From the NCBI GenBank assembly GCA_024640695.1, contig JAHEEM010000005.1, positions 1-42,865 on the forward strand: a stretch of 42,865 nucleotides of DNA. The letters are read 5' to 3'. Below the pieces are notes generated by a model, which saw only the letters and a list, made by a program, of their open reading frames with translations, ran no database searches and was not told the DNA's origin. Within the stretch, counting starts at the first letter, position 1. Every line of letters begins with the position of its first letter. This DNA is from Rhodospirillaceae bacterium. Lineage in GTDB: Bacteria > Pseudomonadota > Gammaproteobacteria > Steroidobacterales > Rariloculaceae. Shown piece by piece: positions 9,743 through 17,591 of this stretch. A program made the translations under genes and the position numbers.

Positions 9743-10036
9743 CGGTAAAGGCCTCGTTAAATGTCCGGGAACGTCGAATTTGAGGCTCAATTCTCGCAGA
9801 TTTCTTGTCACGCAACCCGTTCCGGGACTCGCCGTCGCCGCAACGCGGGCCGAGCCGCTGAAACGCCGGGAGCACGCGGGTTTCTCGTAGGCTCAGTCGC
9901 GCGGCTCCGTGCCTCAGACGACCCAAAAATTGCCGCACGACCGGAAGCGCTCGTGACGAGGCAGCAAAAGCGTCAGGCTTCCCAGGTATGGTCAAAAACG
10001 CTCCGCTCCGCGCCGCGCAGCAGCTCAAGAAGATGC

Positions 10037-11359
10037 TTACGGCGGTTCACCTGGCGGCGAATCGCGACGTCGCGGGCGGCGCGGTTTACGCCGTCGCGGG
10101 CGCTTCACATCAAAGGCCTTGTGCTGCTCGTCCGGCGCAAGGCCTTGCACCTCGGTCCACCAGTCGGCCAGTTGCTGGTCCGCTTCTCCGCAAGCAGCTC
10201 GCAACAGGAGAAAGTCGTAGGCCGCGCGAAAGCGCTTATGCTCTAGCAGCCGTTGAGCTCGGGCACCGCGTCGGTTGGTGAGCCGCTGCTGCATTACCAG
10301 GATGTCCTTCATCGGCATGCTGAAGCGCTTGGGAAATGCCGTGTAATGCTGCTGGCCCGACACGATCGTATCGTTTGCGATCAGCATCGCCTCAGTCTCT
10401 CGCAGCCCATCGCGCATCTCGAGCTGCTTCGCGGCGTCGCGTATCGGATACCAGAGCATGACGGCATAGAGGAACATCGGCGTGACACTTTGATCGGTCG
10501 TCACGCGGCGGTCAGTGTTCTTCAGGCCCTCGCGGATCAGCTGCAATACGCCCCCGCTGCTGTCCTGAGCAATGCTCCCGGCCGTATATGGAAACAGATA
10601 CTGCAGCAAGTTGTACTGTAGCAGCAGCTCGAGGCCGCGCACCGCGTGGCCCGCCTGAAACAGCTTCAGCGTCTCGTCAAACAGTCTTGCAGGCGGGACG
10701 TCTCGTAATAGCGCGCCTAGCCTCTCGATCGGCTCCGCACTTTCCTGTGCAATCTCGAAACCGAGCTTAGCGGCGAATCGGATGGCGCGCAGCATGCGCA
10801 CGGGATCCTCGCGGTAGCGTGTCTCCGGATCCCCGATCAGTCGTAAGGTCCGGCTCGCGACATCCTCGATGCCGGTCGTAAAATCCCAGATCGTGAAGTC
10901 GGCGATGTTGTAGTAAAGCGCGTTAACCGTGAAGTCTCTGCGCCAAACGTCCTCCTCGATAGCGCCGAACACATTGTCGCGAAGAATTCGGCCGCTGTCG
11001 GCGTGTTGCCGATCATCATGTTCGACATCAGCCGCGCCTCGAAACGTCACAACCTCGACGATTTCTCGACCGAACCGCACATGCGCAAGCTTGAATCTCC
11101 GCCCGATCAGCCTGGAGTTGCCGAACAGCTGCCTGACTTCCTCGGGACGCGCGTTCGTCGCTACGTCAAAATCCTTGGGTTCGCGGCCGAGCAGCAGGTC
11201 GCGGACGCCGCCACCGACGAGAAAAGCCTGGTAGCCGCCTTTGTCGAGGCGATAAAGCACCTTCAGGGCACTTCTGGATATGCCGGCTCGGCTGATGGTA
11301 TGGCCGGATCGCGGAATTATTTTGGGGCCAGGGCGCGGCTTCGAGTCCGTGTCGTTCAA
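10037..11359 (-). CDS. pcnB: Poly(A) polymerase I PcnB
   Basis: Nucleotidyltransferase motif AFLVGGGVRDLLLGREPKDFDVATNARPEEVRQLF...GRRFKLAHVRFG...RRDFTVNALYYN; Arg-rich C-terminal tail. Confidence 0.95.
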   Translation of the reverse strand: MNDTDSKPRPGPKIIPRSGHTISRAGISRSALKVLYRLDKGGYQAFLVGGGVRDLLLGREPKDFDVATNARPEEVRQLFGNSRLIGRRFKLAHVRFGREIVEVVTFRGAADVEHDDRQHADSGRILRDNVFGAIEEDVWRRDFTVNALYYNIADFTIWDFTTGIEDVASRTLRLIGDPETRYREDPVRMLRAIRFAAKLGFEIAQESAEPIERLGALLRDVPPARLFDETLKLFQAGHAVRGLELLLQYNLLQYLFPYTAGSIAQDSSGGVLQLIREGLKNTDRRVTTDQSVTPMFLYAVMLWYPIRDAAKQLEMRDGLRETEAMLIANDTIVSGQQHYTAFPKRFSMPMKDILVMQQRLTNRRGARAQRLLEHKRFRAAYDFLLLRAACGEADQQLADWWTEVQGLAPDEQHKAFDVKRPRRRKPRRPRRRDSPPGEPP

Positions 11360-11378
11360 GTGGATTCCGATGACGAGT

Positions 11379-11406
11379 TTATCGACGCCCTAAAGCCCGG
11401 TATGAT
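11379..11406 (+). promoter_or_regulatory. Putative promoter of tRNA-Glu
   Basis: TTATCG-(16 nt)-TATGAT followed by a GC-rich discriminator (agcagcccc); 28 nt upstream of the mature tRNA 5' end. Confidence 0.45.
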
Positions 11407-11434
11407 AGCAGCCCCTCAAAGCTGAGGCACCCGG

Positions 11435-11510
11435 GCTCCCTTCGTCTAGCGGTCCAGGACGCCGCCCTCTCAAGGCGGAAACACGAGTTCGATTCTCGTA
11501 GGGAGCGCCA
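11435..11510 (+). tRNA. tRNA-Glu (anticodon CTC)
   Basis: GCTCCCT/AGGGAGC acceptor, anticodon stem-loop CCGCC-CTCTCAA-GGCGG, T-arm ACGAG-TTCGATT-CTCGT, encoded GCCA 3' end. Confidence 0.95.
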
Positions 11511-11555
11511 ATAGAATCATCTAGTTATAGAAACATTGGCTCGCTACAATCCAAC

Positions 11556-11574
11556 TTGTAAAGGATTTGTAAAG
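11556..11574 (+). promoter_or_regulatory. Tandem direct repeat TTGTAAAGGAT-TTGTAAAG (CpxR-box-like GTAAA-N6-GTAAA)
   Basis: Two exact copies of TTGTAAAG with an 11-bp period, directly downstream of tRNA-Glu. Confidence 0.35.
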
Positions 11575-11856
11575 AAGTGAGTCCGGTTGAAATACCCTCC
11601 GACGCACCCTACCCGCCCGCAGGCAGCGCTCGCCGTTGCGGCCCTACTCTCTCTGACGGCCTCACGGTTCACGACTGCGCGGGAATCCTTCGGGCGCATC
11701 CTCGGGCGATCCTAGGCCTCTGCGCTCCACGGTCAGAGCCGCTATCGCTTCCCGCAGGGACAGCTCGCCACGGTCGAGCCGCTCCAATACCCTACTCTTA
11801 AGGCGTCGCGGCATTCGATCCGAGGTCGCGTTTGCGTTCAAGAAGCGAGTTTCGAC

Positions 11857-12942
11857 CTACCTCGCGCCTTCGGGCGAACGCGGCTCCGGATAGTCCGCGT
11901 TGGCCAAAGCCGTCGTTTCCACATTGCCTTGCTTATCAACAAAAGCTACTACCAAATCCACGAGTCTCCCGAATATGTCGGTACGTACGTAGACCGTGCT
12001 TGAACCGAAAAATGAGCGCACGCCGGCATAATGGCCCGATCCTGGCAGCGTGTAATACACGAAGGGTGATGCACAGCGGCTTGCTATAGCAGCGAGGTAC
12101 TTAAGGCTCTCTTTACTTTCCAACTCACCGTCGATCAGCAGAGTCGGAGTGTGCCCCGGCTGGCTGAGGCGGGCATCGACCAAGACTGGTATACCATTTC
12201 TCTTCCGCGAATGTAACAAGACCTCGGGCGACACGAGCTGAGGGAGGCGTCTGTCAGCGGAGGCTCGCACGCGATTCCATCGCGACGGCTGCTCATCTAG
12301 GCCTCTGAGGTAGCGCTCCGGACCCATCAAGATGAGCGCCTTGACCCGTTTGTCATCGAGTGCAGACTCGAGCGCAAAATTGGCGCCAAGCGAATGGCCG
12401 AACACGTAAAGGCGCGCGGGATCGACATCCGGTCGGCTCTCGAGATAGTCGACCCAGCGTGCATAATCGCTTCCCACTTCGTAGGCGTCGGGATTATCGA
12501 GATCCTGCGGATCGTCGCTTTCGCCGAATCCTCGCGCGTCGGGCGCAAGCACTAACCAGCCTCGTGCCTGCAGCGCCATTCCGAGCGCCCTGACAAGTCC
12601 CGCTTTGCGACCGTAAGGCGAGCTGCCGTGATTCAAAATAATCGCCGGAAAGGGCCCCGCGCCATGCGGACTATACAGGCCACCTACCAATCGGAGCTTG
12701 CCTTGCTCTTCCAAGGCGATCCTTTCGGGTTCTTCAATTACCTGCCTCTCGATCATCGACCACTGATCGAGAGGGTCGAGTTCCCTCATGAAGTAAAGAA
12801 CTTCGATCGCCGGTTGGATGAACAAAAGACGAAAGCCTACGGGATCGACCTGCCAATAGAGGGCAAGCCCAAGACAACCTGTTGCGCCTGCGGCAACCAG
12901 GCGGAAGAGGATGTTCCGAAACCGAAGGTGGCAACGGCTCAT
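11857..12942 (-). CDS. Alpha/beta hydrolase, putatively membrane-anchored or exported
   Basis: Hydrophobic N-terminus; ILNHGSSPYGRK, nucleophile elbow VFGHSLGANFA, C-terminal ...PGSGHYAG His. Confidence 0.85.
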   Translation of the reverse strand: MSRCHLRFRNILFRLVAAGATGCLGLALYWQVDPVGFRLLFIQPAIEVLYFMRELDPLDQWSMIERQVIEEPERIALEEQGKLRLVGGLYSPHGAGPFPAIILNHGSSPYGRKAGLVRALGMALQARGWLVLAPDARGFGESDDPQDLDNPDAYEVGSDYARWVDYLESRPDVDPARLYVFGHSLGANFALESALDDKRVKALILMGPERYLRGLDEQPSRWNRVRASADRRLPQLVSPEVLLHSRKRNGIPVLVDARLSQPGHTPTLLIDGELESKESLKYLAAIASRCASPFVYYTLPGSGHYAGVRSFFGSSTVYVRTDIFGRLVDLVVAFVDKQGNVETTALANADYPEPRSPEGAR

Positions 12943-13237
12943 TAATATCGAAGCGGTCCGAGAGTGTCCAATCCCAGAGGATAAAGCCTTACTTTATTGT
13001 AAACACCGCCGACTAACCTGGCAATCGATATTTCTGCACTCGGCACTCGAGGCGACGGGAGAACCACATCGCTTTCGAAGCAGTTCACTTAATCTCGAGT
13101 CGATGCAGGTGTGACTAAAATCACCGACACTCGGACGCGTATTGAGCAAACTTCGCGCTCGTAGCCTGGCATGACCGAGCACTAAAGACCTCACACCAGG
13201 CGACTGACCGAGATCGGAGCACAGAGATAATAAGCGC

Positions 13238-13453
13238 GTGTCGATGGCCGATGGCACCACGGAAGAGATATCGATGGGAAATGACGAACTCAAGATACTA
13301 GACTGCCGGATTCCGGCATTTTCGCAACAAGTCACGTTGCGGCGAGCCCAGCGGCTCGCCGACTACCCACTCGCCAGAGCAAGCGAGTGGGCGCCGCTCG
13401 CCGCCAGCCCCGTGCCGTTCGGCGGCGACGAGAACGAAGACCTGTTCGAATAA
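13238..13453 (+). CDS. Hypothetical small acidic protein (doubtful)
   Basis: 71-aa ORF, not recognisable; contains two tandem hairpins at DNA level, so may be non-coding. Confidence 0.2.
   Translation: MSMADGTTEEISMGNDELKILDCRIPAFSQQVTLRRAQRLADYPLARASEWAPLAASPVPFGGDENEDLFE
13341..13391. repeat. Two adjacent perfect hairpins (inverted repeats)
   Basis: GGCGAGCC-cagc-GGCTCGCC (13341-13360) and CCCACTCGC-cagagcaa-GCGAGTGGG (13366-13391). Confidence 0.85.
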
Positions 13454-13520
13454 GCTCGCACCCCCGCCGTGTCGATGAGCAAGCCCATGGAAACATAGGC
13501 ACTCTGGCTCATCGCCCGGT

Positions 13521-13547
13521 TAAAAAGAACCCGGCACGAGGCCGGGT
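13521..13547 (-). terminator. Rho-independent terminator of the DUF1134/EipA-like gene
   Basis: Minus strand ACCCGGC-ctcgt-GCCGGGT followed by TCTTTTTA, about 95 bp past the stop of the minus-strand gene. Confidence 0.7.
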
Positions 13548-13640
13548 AAGTTCAGGGGGAAAAGATCAAAAGTAGCTGGGTGTAAACATAACCAAGCCCG
13601 GCCTGCGTCGCTGTGACGGCGATCACGTTTCCGCAATAAG

Positions 13641-14237
13641 TCAAAAAGGTATCCAGGATGCCTGCTCAGTGACGTGTAAGTAGCCGATGCTGATCCCTTG
13701 GCGCCAGCCGACCCCAAACCGCACGGGTGCCAAAACGATATCGCCACTGCGGTTGTAGTTCGCCCCGACCCCGCCTACGAAATACAGACTCCCGTCGACG
13801 CCCGGATAGCGTTGAAAGATATTGTCGACGCTGGGAAGGTCGTAGATCAGCACGAAGGCTTTGGCTGCGTTACCACCGACGTCGAAACCGATCGATGGCC
13901 CGGTCCAATACACGTCGCGGACCGTCCCATCGCTAATATGCAACGTGCCGCGGCCATAGCGGACGCCGACACCGAAAGCCCCGCCGCCCTCTTCGCCGAC
14001 AATATAGGCGTTGGGCCTGCCCTGTTCACTGAAAATTTTATTGAGCACATCAGCCAGGCCGCGGGCACCTGCGCCGAAAAATTTCTCCGCCTCCCGAGCA
14101 ATGTCGCTTTGCTCATACTCCGGTGATGGCTGGGACGTCTGCGGCTGGGTGCCTGGTGTCGTCCCCTGGCTTGCACAGCCGCTGCAAAGCAGCGCGACAA
14201 GCAACCACGCAGCGTGAAGCCGGTCACTGTTCCGCAT
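13641..14237 (-). CDS. EipA/DUF1134-family lipoprotein
   Basis: Lipobox-like LLCSGC; EAEKFFGAGARGLADVLNKIFSEQGRPNAYIVGEEGGGAFGVGVRYGRGTLH...VYWTGPSIGFDVGGNAAKAFVLIYDLPSVDNIFQRYPGVDGSLYFVGGVGANY matches the DUF1134 (EipA) pattern. Start at ATG 14237 with a GGAG Shine-Dalgarno. Confidence 0.88.
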   Translation of the reverse strand: MRNSDRLHAAWLLVALLCSGCASQGTTPGTQPQTSQPSPEYEQSDIAREAEKFFGAGARGLADVLNKIFSEQGRPNAYIVGEEGGGAFGVGVRYGRGTLHISDGTVRDVYWTGPSIGFDVGGNAAKAFVLIYDLPSVDNIFQRYPGVDGSLYFVGGVGANYNRSGDIVLAPVRFGVGWRQGISIGYLHVTEQASWIPF

Positions 14238-14416
14238 ATCGATACTCCTCTGTGTCAAAGCTCTAAGCGCAATGCGCTGAACGCCTCAAAGACGAACGCC
14301 CCATATTTCGTCAAATCGCAGGTTCTTGAATATCGTCACGGCACCTCGCGCTCGCTAGCGCTAGCATTTGCGCATCGTGGCTGGCAACGACCAACATAAA
14401 CAGGAGGTCACGTCGA

Positions 14417-14644
14417 ATGCGCGTCGATGACGATTTTGACGGCGATCAGTGCGTTGTACTGCCGAGTAATTATATGGCTTCTGTGGATGCCGCAGTGGAG
14501 CTTTATGACGATGCTATCGCCCGAAGCTCGACCGGCTTCAGCGTCAGCGGACTCGAGTATGGAGCCGGCCGATTGCTGTTTCGAATCACCTTAGCGACCC
14601 TGTTTTTCTGGTTACTGCCCTCCATCTGGATACACTGCATCTGA
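14417..14644 (+). CDS. Small protein with C-terminal transmembrane segment, unknown function
   Basis: 75 aa; near-perfect AGGAGGT Shine-Dalgarno at 14402-14408; C-terminus LLFRITLATLFFWLLPSIWIHCI hydrophobic. Confidence 0.65.
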   Translation: MRVDDDFDGDQCVVLPSNYMASVDAAVELYDDAIARSSTGFSVSGLEYGAGRLLFRITLATLFFWLLPSIWIHCI

Positions 14645-14697
14645 TACCGTCGCGCCGGGCGCGATATAGCGAGGACTGCTAGCTCGCCCGACTCGAC

Positions 14698-14967
14698 TCA
14701 GCCCCGGTCGGCCACCACCAAACGCCGCTTCGCAGCCACCGGCAGCCGCTTGATCTGGGCTTCCCGGCGCAATGCCTCACCGCGACCACTCTGCAGCTCG
14801 AAGTAGATCAATTCCACGGGTAATCGCCCCCGCGTGTACCGCGCGCCGCGTCCGGCATTGTGTGCAGCGATGCGCTTCCCGAGGCGGTTGGTGATACCGG
14901 TATAGAGCGTCGCGTCAGCACATCGCACGATGTACACATACCAGCCGCATGCCTGCCTATCGCTCAA
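14698..14967 (-). CDS. GIY-YIG domain protein (UPF0213/YhbQ-like)
   Basis: WYVYIVRCADATLYTGITNRLGKRIAAHNAGRGARYTRGRLPVELIYFE; TTG start with an AGGAG about 10 nt upstream. Confidence 0.9.
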   Translation of the reverse strand: MSDRQACGWYVYIVRCADATLYTGITNRLGKRIAAHNAGRGARYTRGRLPVELIYFELQSGRGEALRREAQIKRLPVAAKRRLVVADRG

Positions 14968-15198
14968 GAACTGATATCTCCTAGCACGTCGCTTGAACGC
15001 TCGACAGAATCATGCGCCCGGCCGGCGCATCGTCCCGTTCTGGCACCGCGCTGCGGGCAGGACGCGGTAGCGAAGAATGTTTAAATAGGAGCTCTGCCGA
15101 TCTCCTTCGACAGCTGCGCCAGTTTCCGTCAATAGATACTTGCAGCCTGCTCATGAGAGCGTCGTAGAAACGCCGCAGCCTCCAGAGTGCGCGATTGC

Positions 15199-15438
15199 TT
15201 AAGGCTCCGACTCGAAAAACTTCACCGCATAGGCGGCTGTTAGCGCAACCCCCAACCCAAGCCCGATGCCGGTGCCGACAGCGGCACCCATCCCGGCAAC
15301 GCCGAACAGCGCGCCGGCGAAACCTCCGATCACGAACCCGAAAAACAATGCCAGCGGCAGCGTACAGGCTTTCAAGACTGATCGTAGTGACCCCTTCCTC
15401 GACGCATTCACCACCATTCCGGTTCTACCTCTAGCCAC
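15199..15438 (-). CDS. Small glycine-zipper membrane protein, unknown
   Basis: 79 aa; FFGFVIGGFAGALFGVAGMGAAVGTGIGLGLGVALTAAYAV glycine-zipper helices; overlaps the upstream ORF by 8 bp. Confidence 0.6.
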   Translation of the reverse strand: MARGRTGMVVNASRKGSLRSVLKACTLPLALFFGFVIGGFAGALFGVAGMGAAVGTGIGLGLGVALTAAYAVKFFESEP

Positions 15439-15814
15439 TGTGCTTTGCTTCGTCGTCTGTGGCGCCGGCGACCGACCAAATCGTATGCCTTACCACGCCG
15501 TCTCCTCTAACGCCCGTCCAACCCTCGTAGCGCTCCAAATAGGCTGACAGCTGCGCGTAGATTTCCAGATCCTGAACATGTTGCTCGTAGGCGTTGTGCA
15601 GGCGCGCGCGGCTGCCGTCGACGACCGCCCGGAGCTCTTCGACGGCCTGTCTAACCTCGTCCTTACTGCATTCCGCAATCCGCTTGACAGAGCCGTCAGC
15701 CAACGGAAGGTTCGCGGGAAACGACTCTCCCACGACGAAAGTGGCGGGTATAACGAGCACATTGTCCACGAATCGGGGCCTCCCCTGCCACGCAGCTGCA
15801 CCCCCATCGGGCAA
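15431..15814 (-). CDS. Hypothetical protein
   Basis: 127-aa ORF with coding-like composition, translationally coupled to the glycine-zipper ORF; family not recognised; start uncertain. Confidence 0.5.
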   Translation of the reverse strand: MPDGGAAAWQGRPRFVDNVLVIPATFVVGESFPANLPLADGSVKRIAECSKDEVRQAVEELRAVVDGSRARLHNAYEQHVQDLEIYAQLSAYLERYEGWTGVRGDGVVRHTIWSVAGATDDEAKHSG

Positions 15815-16001
15815 CTGAAACTATCCTTAGACCGCAATGGCCAACCGTATCCTCGACCAGTGCTGGCCGGGAGCATCGACAGTCATTCTCCGCTAGAATC
15901 CTCGCCACTGCCAGTCGGCACCGCCGCTTCGCATGAGGCTGCAAATCAGCTGAGTAGCCCTTTCGTTAGACTGAGTCAGCCCCGATGGCGCAGCTTCAAC
16001 A

Positions 16002-16457
16002 ATGAACCCTGAACACGCCCACCGCCCCGCCGGCGTTGCCCCCCGGCTCGCCGCAATGACCTACGACTGGCTGCTGCTAGCGAGCATATTTTTCATCCTC
16101 ACGCTCGGACTGATCCTGCTCCGCGGAGGGGCGGCAATCGCGCCCGGCTCTTGGTGGTACACGGCGCTGTTGATCTCAGTCAGCTTCATATTCTACGGGT
16201 GGTTCTGGACCCATGGGGGCCAGACCCTGGGCTTACGCGCGTGGCGGCTTCGCGTGGTCAGGACCGACGGTGGACGGCTCTCCTGGCGTGATGCCACGCG
16301 GCGCTTTGCAGCGGCTACGACGCTACTCGTTCCGCCGGGGCTTGGCCTTGCCTGGATGTTAATAGACCCCCGCAAGGCATGCTGGCACGACCTGCTGTCG
16401 AATACCCGCATCGAGAGGACTGCCGACTCAGGTCGAGTGGCGCGCGACGGCTCGTAG
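16002..16457 (+). CDS. RDD family membrane protein
   Basis: RLAAMTYDWLLLASIFF...GGQTLGLRAWRLRVVRTDGGRLSWRDATRRFAA...DLLSNTRI. Confidence 0.88.
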   Translation: MNPEHAHRPAGVAPRLAAMTYDWLLLASIFFILTLGLILLRGGAAIAPGSWWYTALLISVSFIFYGWFWTHGGQTLGLRAWRLRVVRTDGGRLSWRDATRRFAAATTLLVPPGLGLAWMLIDPRKACWHDLLSNTRIERTADSGRVARDGS

Positions 16458-16474
16458 CGCTTCCTGACACATGC

Positions 16475-16492
16475 CGTCGACTGCAGTCGACG
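16475..16492. repeat. 18-bp perfect palindrome CGTCGACTGCAGTCGACG
   Basis: Perfect inverted repeat without spacer in the short intergenic region between convergent RDD and lptG genes. Confidence 0.9.
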
Positions 16493-16523
16493 CCGAGTCG
16501 CCTAGGAATTTCGGCGCGGCCCT

Positions 16524-17591
16524 CTAACGGACCCGGCTCAGGGCAATAACCGTGACGATGAGCAGTATCAGACTGGGCACCCAGGCGACGACAAAGGGGT
16601 CGAGCTCGAATACCTCGACGCCTCCGGCGAGCACGCGCGTGCCGACGTAGTATCCGAGGCCGATGACGAGCCCGACTATGAGCCGCGCCCCCGCGCCCGC
16701 CGAGCGCAAGCCACGGGACGCGAACGGCAAGGCGAGTATCGTCATTAGCAAGGCGGAGACGATATCAGCCATACGCGCCCAGTACGCCGTCAAGTAACGG
16801 TTCGCGTCGAGATCGTTTTGCTGCAGATAGGCAACATATCGTTTCAGGTTCTCGGTGCTGAGCAGGTCATGCCGGACTTCCGAGAGCCCAAGCAGCTCGG
16901 GCGTCAGGTCATAGTTCTTCACCGTCGCGCGCTCTGTGCTCGCGAGCACGTGGTCACCCATGAAACGCGTCTCGGAATAGTTAGCCAGCAGCCAGCTATT
17001 GGTGCTATCGATTTCTGCGGAGTCCGCGCGCGCCATCTGCGAGAGCAGTCCATCTTTGTCGAACTCGAAAAGGTACACACTGCCGAACCCTAGAGCGCCA
17101 GGCGCACGGCGGAAGCTGAAAATGTTGTCGCCTTCCTTCAGCCAGATCGCGCGCGCGCTCGCGAGACCATTCGTGTCCAACATCGCCTCCGCCCGCATTT
17201 GCCGGCCGTAGGCATCCAGCGACGGAGCGAAAGAATCTCCAAGCATTGCCATGATGGTCGTCAGGATGAGCCCCGCTATGGACACGGCTCCGAGCAGCCG
17301 AAGCCGCGAGACGCCGCTGACGCTCATGACGACGAGTTCATGATGCACCGCCAGATTGCCCAGACTCAGCAACGCCCCGAGTAGCGCCGCGACCGGCAAT
17401 AGAAGAAATGTCAGCCTTGGTAGTCGGAAGGCGACGTAGGTGATCGCATCGTCGAAGCGGTACTGCGCAGTGCCGACATCGTCGATCTGGCCGACAAACT
17501 CTACGAAGCTTACGATCCCGAGCAAAACCAGGACGACGACCAGGACGCCCTTGAGGACCGATCCGACGATGTATCTATCTAGGAGATTCAA
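16524..17591 (-). CDS. lptG: LPS export permease LptG
   Basis: MNLLDRYIVGSVLKGVLVVVLVLLGIVSFVEFVGQI...; overlaps lptF by 4 bp; opposite pepA as in typical lptFG/pepA loci. Confidence 0.92.
   Translation of the reverse strand: MNLLDRYIVGSVLKGVLVVVLVLLGIVSFVEFVGQIDDVGTAQYRFDDAITYVAFRLPRLTFLLLPVAALLGALLSLGNLAVHHELVVMSVSGVSRLRLLGAVSIAGLILTTIMAMLGDSFAPSLDAYGRQMRAEAMLDTNGLASARAIWLKEGDNIFSFRRAPGALGFGSVYLFEFDKDGLLSQMARADSAEIDSTNSWLLANYSETRFMGDHVLASTERATVKNYDLTPELLGLSEVRHDLLSTENLKRYVAYLQQNDLDANRYLTAYWARMADIVSALLMTILALPFASRGLRSAGAGARLIVGLVIGLGYYVGTRVLAGGVEVFELDPFVVAWVPSLILLIVTVIALSRVR

Noticed and set aside
9699-10028. 109-aa minus-strand ORF in the pcnB-dNK gap as a folK remnant
   Set aside because: No HPPK-like motifs in the translation; likely chance ORF.
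14354-14365. Short palindrome GCTAGCGCTAGC
   Set aside because: Only 12 bp, low complexity tandem GCTAGC; not distinctive enough.
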